The notes beneath the pieces are model-generated. The model did not search any database and was not told the DNA's origin. It saw only the letters and a program-made list of their open reading frames with translations. DNA of 44,957 bases from a virus: positions 652 through 45,608 of the IMG/VR virus record IMGVR_UViG_3300030060_004387; one strand, written 5' to 3'. The position numbers and the translations under genes are program-made. Numbering within the stretch: the stretch's first letter is position 1; the number at the start of each line of letters is the position of its first letter. Shown here piece by piece: positions 1 to 6,710 of this stretch.

Positions 1-2
1 TT

Positions 3-302
3 ACCCGTAACGAATTTATCGAGGGTGCTTACACATATTCTTGGGATAAGAAAAGGTGGGAGAAACTCCGATCGGCTGGGTGGATAGAAGTTTGGCGACA
101 TAGGAATAGAACTAGTATTAAGTACTCTGTATTCAAAACTTCATTCAAATGTTCTCAGCTAGTTAGTAGGATATACCGTATCTTACTAGGTGAAGAAGAT
201 ATGCCAACTTCTGAGCGAAGTATTTTTTACAATAATAAGTCGTATACAGATAAGGTCTATAATAAGGCTATAGACGATATGATACGAGATAAAGATAGAT
301 AA
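3..302 (+). CDS. C-terminal part of an unrecognised phage protein (5' truncated)
   Basis: An open frame runs from the left edge to a TAA at 300-302 and gives 99 residues without a start. The fragment is basic and rich in Arg, Lys, Tyr and Trp (for example WDKKRWEKLRSAGWIEVWRH), which would suit a small helical nucleic-acid-binding or winged-helix-like region, but I do not recognise the family. The stop overlaps the ATG of the next gene by one base (TAATG), as in many gene pairs of this operon, which supports it being a real coding frame. Function unknown. Confidence 0.6.
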   Translation, partial: TRNEFIEGAYTYSWDKKRWEKLRSAGWIEVWRHRNRTSIKYSVFKTSFKCSQLVSRIYRILLGEEDMPTSERSIFYNNKSYTDKVYNKAIDDMIRDKDR

Positions 303-679
303 TGGCTTTTAAACTCAACAGATACAAACCTCTTCCTGGTATTGCTAGAAATGGTGAGCTTAATAAAAAGCTTAACATCAAACGTAAAGACCTTGAAAAA
401 GGTGTAGTTGCTGAAGCTATTAATGAAAGTGAGATTGTTGTAGATAAAAACGTACCTAGAGATAGTAAGCTCTACAAAGAAGCTATAGCTCACGAAAAAG
501 TTCACTGCGAAGAAATGGCTAGTGGACGAATAGCTTATGGAGATGATTGGGTTAGAAGTGACGGTAAAACTTACCCTAGAAAAGACGGTAAAATAAAATA
601 TAATGGCAAGTGGTACCCAGAAGGAGATAAGGTTTTTCCTTGGGAGAAACGCGCTATGAAAGCAGAAAAAAATGTTTGA
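302..679 (+). CDS. Small HExxH-motif protein, putative metallopeptidase-like
   Basis: A 125-residue basic protein with AHEKVHCEEM at residues 63-72. His64, Glu65 and His68 form an HExxH zinc-protease motif, and Glu70 or Glu71 could be a further ligand. The C-terminal half is rich in Lys, Gly, Tyr and Trp. The family is not recognised, and HExxH can occur by chance, so protease activity is an inference. The start overlaps the upstream stop (TAATG), and the end overlaps the next start by 8 nt. The N-terminus MAFKLNRYK resembles those of the proteins starting at 892 and 37653. Roles in virion maturation or host takeover are both possible. Confidence 0.6.
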   Translation: MAFKLNRYKPLPGIARNGELNKKLNIKRKDLEKGVVAEAINESEIVVDKNVPRDSKLYKEAIAHEKVHCEEMASGRIAYGDDWVRSDGKTYPRKDGKIKYNGKWYPEGDKVFPWEKRAMKAEKNV

Positions 680-890
680 AATATTTAAAGACAACAACGA
701 ATGGAACGAAAAAGCAATAGTGGGCTTTGTAGCCTTTGCCCTTATGGTGGTAGTAATGCTTGTGGACACTGTGTCTGGGGCCGTAGGTAAAGATTTAGTA
801 ATTAATGAATTCGTATACAACTCTTTTGTATGGGTGGTTCTAGGGTCGTTTGGTATTAGTGGTGTAGAAAAATTCGCGAACAAGAAATAG
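672..890 (+). CDS. Small two-TM membrane protein
   Basis: 72 residues with two predicted membrane helices, at about residues 13-34 (GFVAFALMVVVMLVDTV) and 46-64 (FVYNSFVWVVLGSFGISG), and a short Lys-rich tail. It overlaps the upstream gene by 8 nt and lies one base from the next, so it belongs to the operon. Size and topology would fit a class II holin or another small phage membrane protein. A second, more convincing holin-like gene lies at 1816, so this one could be a holin partner, an antiholin or unrelated to lysis. No family was recognised. Confidence 0.6.
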   Translation: MFEIFKDNNEWNEKAIVGFVAFALMVVVMLVDTVSGAVGKDLVINEFVYNSFVWVVLGSFGISGVEKFANKK

Positions 891-891
891 T

Positions 892-1815
892 ATGGCATTT
901 AGAATGAAAGGCTTCCCCAAGCATAAAGGAGCCAAAGCGCACGTAGGTAATCGTAAAGGATCTGCGGTATTTGAAAAGCAATACGGGTCAGCTTTTCCAA
1001 AACCAGGCGATCCTAAGGAAAGGAAAGGCGAAACTACAACTACTGTTGGCGATAAAGTTTATACTGATTGGGAAACAAACCCAGAGGGTACCGAAGAAAG
1101 TAGATCGTGGACGCAAGACACAACCTATACAACGCCTCATACAGCGAAGGGTGATGCGTATTACGCTAGTTTAACTGACGAACAAAAAGCTGAAGCTGAT
1201 AGAAAAGAAAGAGAAAGGCTAGAAAGATTAAATAAACAAGATACAGGAGTAGAAACAAGGCCGATAGAGCAGCCAGTAGAAGAGGCTAGAGGAAACTTAT
1301 ATGGACGCGGTGGAACTTCTAATGTAAGAGTTCACGGAAGCGGTGCTGATGTAGGTTACACTGGTAGCATGGAGTACGACCCTGACCAAGATTACCATAT
1401 GAATCAAGCAATTAGTAGTTATATACCAGAAATATACGACGAATCGGGTAAATACAAAGGTCAAGGTAAAAGAGTTAACTTTAAAGACTTTGAGTTTTAT
1501 GACGACCCTGAGTTCCAACAGCTATTAACAAACGTCAACTTTGAAATGGCGGTAAGTGGGGGCGGTCGTGATGCAATGAAAGGAGCTAGAGATTCTGATT
1601 ACGGAAAAGCACTTAAAGCAATAGCATCTGCAGAAGATAAGCAAGCTGCTTACGAACAGATAAAAAAAGATTTTCCTGAGCTTGTTAGAGAAGGAGATTC
1701 AGCACCAAGTGTAAATCCTTTGCAAAACCAAAGTACTGGAGAGTTTGTGACAAGCGGCCAAGCTAGAGACGCAGCTAGCAGAGGAAGTGGTTATAAAAAA
1801 CGTAAAACATACTAA
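892..1815 (+). CDS. Hydrophilic low-complexity phage protein, possible virion component
   Basis: 307 residues, highly hydrophilic, rich in Gly, Lys, Glu, Asp and Thr, with a very basic N-terminus (MAFRMKGFPKHKGAKAHVG) and basic C-terminus (GSGYKKRKTY). There is a charged helical stretch at about residues 95-115 (KAEADRKERERLERL). No catalytic motif or membrane segment is visible. From memory, proteins with similar MAFKMKG-type N-termini and GDKVYTDWETNPEG-like segments occur in uncultured marine phage genomes, but their function is not established to my knowledge. It lies between two small membrane proteins. A capsid-associated or DNA-associated role is only a guess. Confidence 0.6.
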   Translation: MAFRMKGFPKHKGAKAHVGNRKGSAVFEKQYGSAFPKPGDPKERKGETTTTVGDKVYTDWETNPEGTEESRSWTQDTTYTTPHTAKGDAYYASLTDEQKAEADRKERERLERLNKQDTGVETRPIEQPVEEARGNLYGRGGTSNVRVHGSGADVGYTGSMEYDPDQDYHMNQAISSYIPEIYDESGKYKGQGKRVNFKDFEFYDDPEFQQLLTNVNFEMAVSGGGRDAMKGARDSDYGKALKAIASAEDKQAAYEQIKKDFPELVREGDSAPSVNPLQNQSTGEFVTSGQARDAASRGSGYKKRKTY

Positions 1816-2208
1816 ATGAACTTTCTTAGCAAAGTATTCTCTGGAGGCGCAACTGAACTTGTTGAAGGTGTAGGTGGAGTATTAGACAACCTTATCACAT
1901 CGAAGGACGAAAAGCTTGAGGCTAAAAGAAAAGTAAAAGAATTAATAGCCAACTACGAGGTTGAGATGGAGAAGAATATTACATCTCGATGGGAGGCAGA
2001 TCTTAAGTCTGACTCATGGCTTTCAAAGAACGTAAGGCCATTAACCCTTGTGTTCTTAATAGTGTGCACGATGCTATTGATATTCATTGATGCTGGTGCA
2101 ATCAATTTTAACGTGAAGGATTCATATGTGGACCTTCTTCAATTAGTATTAATAACAGTGATCGGTGCATACTTCGGTGGTAGATCACTAGAAAAAGTAA
2201 AAAAATAA
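1816..2208 (+). CDS. Putative holin (three-TM holin family-like)
   Basis: 130 residues. The N-terminal half has a weakly hydrophobic segment and a charged helix (LEAKRKVKELIANYEVEMEK), followed by WEADLKSDSWLSKNVRPLTL at about residues 59-78. Two clear membrane helices follow: LTLVFLIVCTMLLIFID and VDLLQLVLITVIGAYFGG. A central WLSK-x-RP segment leading into hydrophobic helices is characteristic of the Holin_3TMs family as I remember it. Such proteins permeabilise the inner membrane so that the peptidoglycan enzyme reaches its target. The likely partner, an M15 peptidase, is at 42929. The gene abuts the upstream stop exactly. Confidence 0.65.
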   Translation: MNFLSKVFSGGATELVEGVGGVLDNLITSKDEKLEAKRKVKELIANYEVEMEKNITSRWEADLKSDSWLSKNVRPLTLVFLIVCTMLLIFIDAGAINFNVKDSYVDLLQLVLITVIGAYFGGRSLEKVKK

Positions 2209-2209
2209 A

Positions 2210-2572
2210 ATGGGAGTAAATTCAACAGAAGTTGCATATAACTTCGGACAATTAGGCAGTGTACACATGCACGCCGACAACGGTGAGACTTTAACCCCGC
2301 CAGACGATATGGTTATTGTTGCTATTACTATGCTTGGCAACACAAATTTTGATGTGCTAACAGCCGATACTAGCAATTCGGTAGTGTACGGTGGGACAGA
2401 GAGTAACAACGCATACTTTGGTATTACAAACGGAAATACTGGAGGTAATGGCGAAGTAGTAGACACTGGTATAATTTTTCCAAGAGGTTTAACTATATAT
2501 GGTAGATGGACTGCGGTTAGTCTTAACGGTGCTGATACCGATGGAGGTATAATCTGTTACTTCGGTAAATAA
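2210..2572 (+). CDS. Small beta-rich putative virion protein
   Basis: 120 residues, rich in Gly, Thr, Asn and Val, with no signal peptide or membrane segment. Alternating hydrophobic strands (MVIVAITMLGNTNFDVL) and short GGT/NTGGNG turns suggest an all-beta fold such as a small decoration or fibre-associated protein. The ending GGIICYFGK is compact. Similar short proteins, as far as I recall, sit beside structural genes in marine phages, without an assigned function. It overlaps the next gene by one base (TAATG), so the two are probably translated together. Confidence 0.55.
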   Translation: MGVNSTEVAYNFGQLGSVHMHADNGETLTPPDDMVIVAITMLGNTNFDVLTADTSNSVVYGGTESNNAYFGITNGNTGGNGEVVDTGIIFPRGLTIYGRWTAVSLNGADTDGGIICYFGK

Positions 2573-3162
2573 TGTTAGGATTAGGTCACGCAATTACAGG
2601 CAGTCCGCAACCGATAAGCTGGAAACTAATAGAGACATATACGGCTGACTGGTCTTCCGGTGTAGATGGCTGGGCAAGTCACTCAAATAATGATAGCGCG
2701 GCAACGTTAACTTATGGTGTTACTTTTGATGGAAAATCAAACGCGCTAAGGGTACAATTTAATGCAGACGAAACAGGTACAGGAAGCTCTGGACCGGGAA
2801 TTATAAAGAGTAACGTTTTCTCAACTACGATACAAACATTTGATTTCGCAGAAGTAACATGTGATATATATTTACGTAGCGCATACGACGCACTAACAGA
2901 TCTCTGGGATGGAACAGACGTGGTTCATATGCGCTTTGAGATGATTGCAGGAAGATATGATGGTGTCAATGTAAGCCAAAATGCATGGGTTGGCATAGAT
3001 ACAACATTTGATCGTCCTCCTGATTATGATGAAGCTCGCGGGTCGATCAGCGATGACTTAGCAATAATATTTGATTACGGCGAAGATCTACCACAAAATG
3101 GCGCGAGATTTTACGTGCACAATTATGTTGCAAAACTATATAGACCAACATCGTTTGGATAA
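2572..3162 (+). CDS. Beta-sandwich-like putative virion or fibre protein
   Basis: 196 residues beginning MLGLGHAITG. The region at about residues 23-180 has the composition of a carbohydrate-binding-module or concanavalin-like jelly roll: WSSGVDGWASHSNND near the start, then alternating beta strands such as TLTYGVTFDGKSNALRVQF, and a final strand near FYVHNYVAKLYR. Such modules often sit in phage tail fibres and bind surface glycans. That is an inference from the pattern; no binding residues were identified. The start overlaps the upstream stop by one base. A 35-nt AT-rich spacer follows, one of the few real gaps in the operon. Confidence 0.5.
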   Translation: MLGLGHAITGSPQPISWKLIETYTADWSSGVDGWASHSNNDSAATLTYGVTFDGKSNALRVQFNADETGTGSSGPGIIKSNVFSTTIQTFDFAEVTCDIYLRSAYDALTDLWDGTDVVHMRFEMIAGRYDGVNVSQNAWVGIDTTFDRPPDYDEARGSISDDLAIIFDYGEDLPQNGARFYVHNYVAKLYRPTSFG

Positions 3163-3197
3163 ACATAAACAACAAACAATTTTAATTTAATTTAATT
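3163..3197 (+). promoter_or_regulatory. AT-rich spacer and translation leader
   Basis: Thirty-five bases almost free of G and C between two genes, ending in three overlapping TTTAA units just before the ATG at 3198. No purine-rich Shine-Dalgarno sequence is present. Low-structure AT-rich leaders are the usual arrangement upstream of Bacteroidota starts. A promoter could lie here, but I see no convincing -33/-7 pair. Confidence 0.25.
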
Positions 3198-3479
3198 ATG
3201 GGAAAAAAGAAAAAAGAAGAGGTCGTAGACCTAAAGCCAGAGAAGATCTCTGAAGAAGAGTTAAAAGAACTTCAAAACGTAGTTTCAGCAATTAACAAAC
3301 TACAGTTTGACATCGGTACAATGGAAGTGCAAAAGCATAACGCTTTACACGCTTTGTTTCAAGGTAACGAAAAGCTTACTGATATTCAAGAGAAGTTTAA
3401 AAATAATTACGGCACGAATAATATTAATATTCAAACAGGCGTAATAAACTATAAAGAAGATGAGCCATCTGATTCGTAA
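3198..3479 (+). CDS. Small coiled-coil phage protein
   Basis: 93 residues: a Lys/Glu-rich head (MGKKKKEEVVDLKPEK), a helical region of about 60 residues with heptad-like hydrophobics (LQNVVSAINKLQFDIGTMEV, then a segment around HNALHALFQGNEKLTDIQEK), and a short beta-like tail (NNINIQTGVINYKEDE). The order ELQ-xxx-INxLQ-xx-IG-xx-E-xQK followed by YG-x-NIxIQ-xG-I recalls small conserved proteins near terminase and capsid genes in marine phages, whose function I do not know. Prefoldin-like or structural-accessory roles are possible. It overlaps the next gene by 20 nt. Confidence 0.6.
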   Translation: MGKKKKEEVVDLKPEKISEEELKELQNVVSAINKLQFDIGTMEVQKHNALHALFQGNEKLTDIQEKFKNNYGTNNINIQTGVINYKEDEPSDS

Positions 3480-3681
3480 GATCACGATAGGTAAAGATTA
3501 CAAAAATGATGCTATGCACTATTCTGTTGGACAGGAAGTGTATGGCGGTCATACGATTTGTGATATACTAGAAGAAACTGATAAGTATTCTATATATATT
3601 AGAAAAAATAAAACAGTTATACCGTGGAAAGATTTTAATAAAAACATGGCTATATCTGTAGAATATAACTTAGAATACTAA
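3460..3681 (+). CDS. Small conserved phage protein of unknown function
   Basis: 73 residues starting MSHLIRKITIGKDYKNDAMH. The pattern is mostly beta strand: KITIGKDYKN, then SVGQEVYGGHTICDIL, then YSIYIRKNKTVIPWKDF, ending SVEYNLEY. This would suit a small barrel or SH3-like fold. I recall proteins with an IRKITIGKDYKNDAMHY-like N-terminus in marine phages, always without a known role. The chosen start overlaps the upstream gene by 20 nt; a later Met (MHYSV) would shorten it but would remove the strongest part of the pattern. The stop overlaps the next ATG by one base. Confidence 0.6.
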   Translation: MSHLIRKITIGKDYKNDAMHYSVGQEVYGGHTICDILEETDKYSIYIRKNKTVIPWKDFNKNMAISVEYNLEY

Positions 3682-4271
3682 TGGAATCGCTTTACAACTT
3701 TGTTGTAGAGCCTATAGGTGAAAGATATAACAATACTACTAAAGTAGGCGATAAAGAGCTTATATTGAATACTGAAGTATACAATCATGAGCACGTAAAT
3801 AGATTAGCTAAAGTTACATCTGTACCAAAAATAGGTGATACAGAAATACAAATAGGTGATACTGTTGTGGTTCACTTCAATGTATTTAGGCGGTGGCACG
3901 ATGTAAAAGGTAAGGAAAGGAACAGTAGATCATACTACAAAGAAAATAAGTATCTTGTAAACCACGATCAGATATTCTTGTACAAACGTGACGCTGAATG
4001 GATATGTCCTAGAGGTTATTGTTTTGTGCAACCTATTAAAGACAATAGCGAACTAAGTGTTGAAACTGAAAAACCTTTAGTTGGTATTGTTAAACATACT
4101 GATGGCAGAGCAGGGCTAAACTCTCTTATAGGTTTTAGACCTAATATAGAGTGTGAGTTCGTTATTGATGGTAAAAGGTTATACCGTATACCATCTCAAT
4201 TTATTACAATTAAATATGAATATCAAGGAGACGAAGAAGAATATAATCCAAGCTGGGCACAGAGCGGTTGA
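3681..4271 (+). CDS. Putative tandem GroES-like co-chaperonin protein
   Basis: 196 residues that read as two related halves. Half one runs from NFVVEPIGERYN through LAKVTSVPKI and IQIGDTVVVHFNVFR to DQIFLYKRD. Half two runs from GYCFVQPIKDNSEL through KPLVGIVKHTDG and IGFRPNIECEFVIDGKRLYR to IPSQFITIKYEYQ. Each half has the order typical of GroES: an opening strand ending in a xxP-xx-x-R/D motif, a xGxV strand pair, a GD-x-V-x-F strand, and a final xx-xI/F strand. Phage GroES-like proteins (T4 gp31 is the classic case) help fold the capsid protein with the host GroEL. The position just before the terminase and capsid genes suits that job. The fold is an inference from the pattern. Confidence 0.5.
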   Translation: MESLYNFVVEPIGERYNNTTKVGDKELILNTEVYNHEHVNRLAKVTSVPKIGDTEIQIGDTVVVHFNVFRRWHDVKGKERNSRSYYKENKYLVNHDQIFLYKRDAEWICPRGYCFVQPIKDNSELSVETEKPLVGIVKHTDGRAGLNSLIGFRPNIECEFVIDGKRLYRIPSQFITIKYEYQGDEEEYNPSWAQSG

Positions 4272-4491
4272 GGAATTAATCAAAGTAGCTAAAGAAGCTA
4301 TTGTTGATTCAGATGATGATATATCAGCTGATAGACTTAAAAATGCCGCTGCTACAAAAAAGCTTGCGATCTTTGACGCCTTCGAGATATTGAACAGAAT
4401 CCAAGAAGAAGAGAATCTTTTAGAAGGTAAAGCACCTGAAGAAAAAAAAGAGAGAGTATTCAAGGGTTTTGCTGAGGGTAGATCTAAATAA
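4216..4491 (+). CDS. Candidate small terminase subunit
   Basis: 91 residues, almost wholly helical and charged, beginning MNIKETKKNIIQAGHRAVEE, with the core DRLKNAAATKKLAIFDAFEI and an acidic/basic tail. It lies directly before the large terminase and overlaps its ATG by one base (TAATG), the usual place for TerS. The frame is open back to an ATG at 4153, but that would overlap the upstream gene by 119 nt and add a segment of different character. Starting at 4216 leaves a 56-nt overlap. DNA-binding residues cannot be picked out, so the TerS call rests on position, size and helical content. Confidence 0.5.
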   Translation: MNIKETKKNIIQAGHRAVEELIKVAKEAIVDSDDDISADRLKNAAATKKLAIFDAFEILNRIQEEENLLEGKAPEEKKERVFKGFAEGRSK

Positions 4492-6707
4492 TGTACGAAC
4501 AGACTTTATATAAGATAATAGAACCTATAAAGAAAACTACTCTTACTAGACTTAATAGAGGTAAGAAGTGGAAATACGGTTATAACAAAGAGCACGACTT
4601 AGTGGTTCTTTCGCATAACGGGGTTATAGGTGATATATATGAAATACAAGGTTTTAAGATAGCTTTACCTAAACAACCTAAAGATGTGTTTAAGCACGAG
4701 AAGAATAAGTGGGTTAAGGCAGAATATCCTAAAGAATTATCTCGTATTAAAAATATATTCGACTGGAGGAATTATCCAGAAGAGCAAAAGGAAAAGTGGT
4801 ACGACTATATTGACGAAGAATTCAAACGTAGAGAAGAAGGATTCTGGTTTACAAATAACGGAGTACCAACTTGGATAACGGGTACACATTATATGTATCT
4901 GCAATGGAGCAAGATTGACGTTGGAGCTCCAGACTTTAGAGAGGCGAACAGACTATTCTTTATATTCTGGGAAGCCTGTAAAGCTGATAAGAGATGCTAT
5001 GGGATGTGCTACCTTAAAAACCGTCGTTCAGGTTTCTCGTTTATGTCATCAGCTGAAACAGTTAACTTAGCCACTATATCGAGTGATAGTAGATATGGGA
5101 TCCTTTCTAAGTCTGGTGCCGATGCGAAGAAAATGTTTACTGATAAAGTAGTACCTATATCAATAAACTATCCATTCTTCTTTAAACCTATACAAGATGG
5201 TATGGATCGTCCAAAATCCGAACTTGCGTATAGAGTTCCAGCTAGTAAGTTTACTCGTAAAAAAATACAGAGCAACGAACAGCTTGAAGAGATTGCAGGT
5301 CTTGATACCACGATTGACTGGAAGAATACTGGTGATAATAGCTACGACGGTGAAAAGCTAAACTTGCTAGTACACGACGAAAGTGGTAAGTGGGAAAGAC
5401 CTGATAATATATTAAACAACTGGCGAGTTACTAAAACCTGCTTAAGGTTAGGTAGTAGAATCGTTGGTAAGTGCATGATGGGTAGTACCAGTAATGCTCT
5501 TGATAAGGGTGGGGATAACTTTAAAAAATTATACAATGATTCTGACGTATCAAGACGAAATGCTAATGGACAAACGAAGTCTGGCCTTTATTCTCTCTTT
5601 ATCCCAATGGAATGGAACTATGAAGGATTTATTGACGAACACGGACTTCCAGTCTTTGATAGTCCAGGTCATGATGTACGATATGGACCAGACGGTGAAT
5701 TAATAGACGTAGGTGTCATTGAGCACTGGGATAATGAGGCTGCGGGATTAAAAGACGATCAAGATGCGTTAAACGAATTTTACAGACAGTTCCCACGTAC
5801 TGAAGAGCATGCGTTTAGAGATGAGACTAAAAATAGTATATTTAACTTAATAAAAATATACGAACAAATAGATTACAACGAGGGTAGTAGATACAACTCT
5901 CATACCACGACTGGTAGTTTTGGGTGGGTTAATGGAGTTAAGGACACTGAAGTTATATTTTATCCAGATCCTTGCGGAAGATTTAATGTGACTTGGGTGC
6001 CACCATCGCATTTGCAAAACAAACAAATAATAAAAAATGGAGTTAAATACCCGGGTAACGAGCATGTTGGGGCCTTTGGTTGTGACAGTTACGACATTAG
6101 TGGTACTGTTGATGGCCGCGGTTCAAAAGGCGCTTTACACGGATTAACTAAATTTTCTATGGAAGACGCACCATCAAGTACGTTTTTCCTAGAGTACATA
6201 GCGAGACCACAAACCGCAGAGATGTTTTTTGAAGATGTTTTAATGGCGCTGGTATTTTACGGCATGCCGCTGTTAGCAGAGAACAATAAACCAAGATTAC
6301 TGTACTACCTACGCCGTAGAGGTTATAGAGGTTACAGTATGAACAGACCAGACAAAAGCTGGAAAAAACTTTCTACAGCAGAAAGAGAGGTGGGTGGTAT
6401 ACCAAATTCAAGTGAAGATATTAAACAAGCTCACGCTGCGGCAATTGAAATGTATATTCAAAACCACGTAGGTCATATTGATGATGGCAACTACGGCACA
6501 ATGTACTTTAACGAAACGCTAAACGATTGGGCTAGATTTGATATAAATAAAAGAACTAAACATGACGCATCAATAAGTTCTGGTTTAGCTATTATGGCTT
6601 GTAACAGACACTTATATGCGCCAAACGCAAAAACAGAAAGATCACCTTTGAATTTAAATATAGCTAAATACGATAATAAAGGGTTTACATCCCAAATAAT
6701 TAAATAA
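4491..6707 (+). CDS. terL: Terminase large subunit (DNA-packaging ATPase and nuclease)
   Basis: 738 residues. It would drive DNA into the prohead and cut the concatemer. Visible motifs in order: a Walker A-like KNRRSGFS at residues 176-183, in the degenerate form common in TerL; Walker B with Asp296-Glu297 in LLVHDESGKW; a coupling-type GSTSN segment shortly after residue 325; and a C-terminal RNase-H-like nuclease starting at Asp532 in GCDSYDISG. A further conserved acidic residue is likely Asp692 in KHDASISSGLAIM. The length is on the large side for TerL and like crAss-like phage enzymes. The gene is coupled to the candidate TerS upstream and lies 3 nt before the portal gene. Confidence 0.9.
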   Translation: MYEQTLYKIIEPIKKTTLTRLNRGKKWKYGYNKEHDLVVLSHNGVIGDIYEIQGFKIALPKQPKDVFKHEKNKWVKAEYPKELSRIKNIFDWRNYPEEQKEKWYDYIDEEFKRREEGFWFTNNGVPTWITGTHYMYLQWSKIDVGAPDFREANRLFFIFWEACKADKRCYGMCYLKNRRSGFSFMSSAETVNLATISSDSRYGILSKSGADAKKMFTDKVVPISINYPFFFKPIQDGMDRPKSELAYRVPASKFTRKKIQSNEQLEEIAGLDTTIDWKNTGDNSYDGEKLNLLVHDESGKWERPDNILNNWRVTKTCLRLGSRIVGKCMMGSTSNALDKGGDNFKKLYNDSDVSRRNANGQTKSGLYSLFIPMEWNYEGFIDEHGLPVFDSPGHDVRYGPDGELIDVGVIEHWDNEAAGLKDDQDALNEFYRQFPRTEEHAFRDETKNSIFNLIKIYEQIDYNEGSRYNSHTTTGSFGWVNGVKDTEVIFYPDPCGRFNVTWVPPSHLQNKQIIKNGVKYPGNEHVGAFGCDSYDISGTVDGRGSKGALHGLTKFSMEDAPSSTFFLEYIARPQTAEMFFEDVLMALVFYGMPLLAENNKPRLLYYLRRRGYRGYSMNRPDKSWKKLSTAEREVGGIPNSSEDIKQAHAAAIEMYIQNHVGHIDDGNYGTMYFNETLNDWARFDINKRTKHDASISSGLAIMACNRHLYAPNAKTERSPLNLNIAKYDNKGFTSQIIK

Positions 6708-6710
6708 AGC

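Noticed and set aside
257-898. A 213-codon open frame on the minus strand
   Set aside because: It lies opposite three well-supported + strand genes with matched overlaps, and its product is a Phe/Ser/Thr-rich chain typical of reversed low-GC coding sequence.
4153-4215. A longer N-terminus for the candidate small terminase
   Set aside because: It would add 21 residues that overlap the upstream gene much further and differ in character from the helical, charged protein that starts at 4216.
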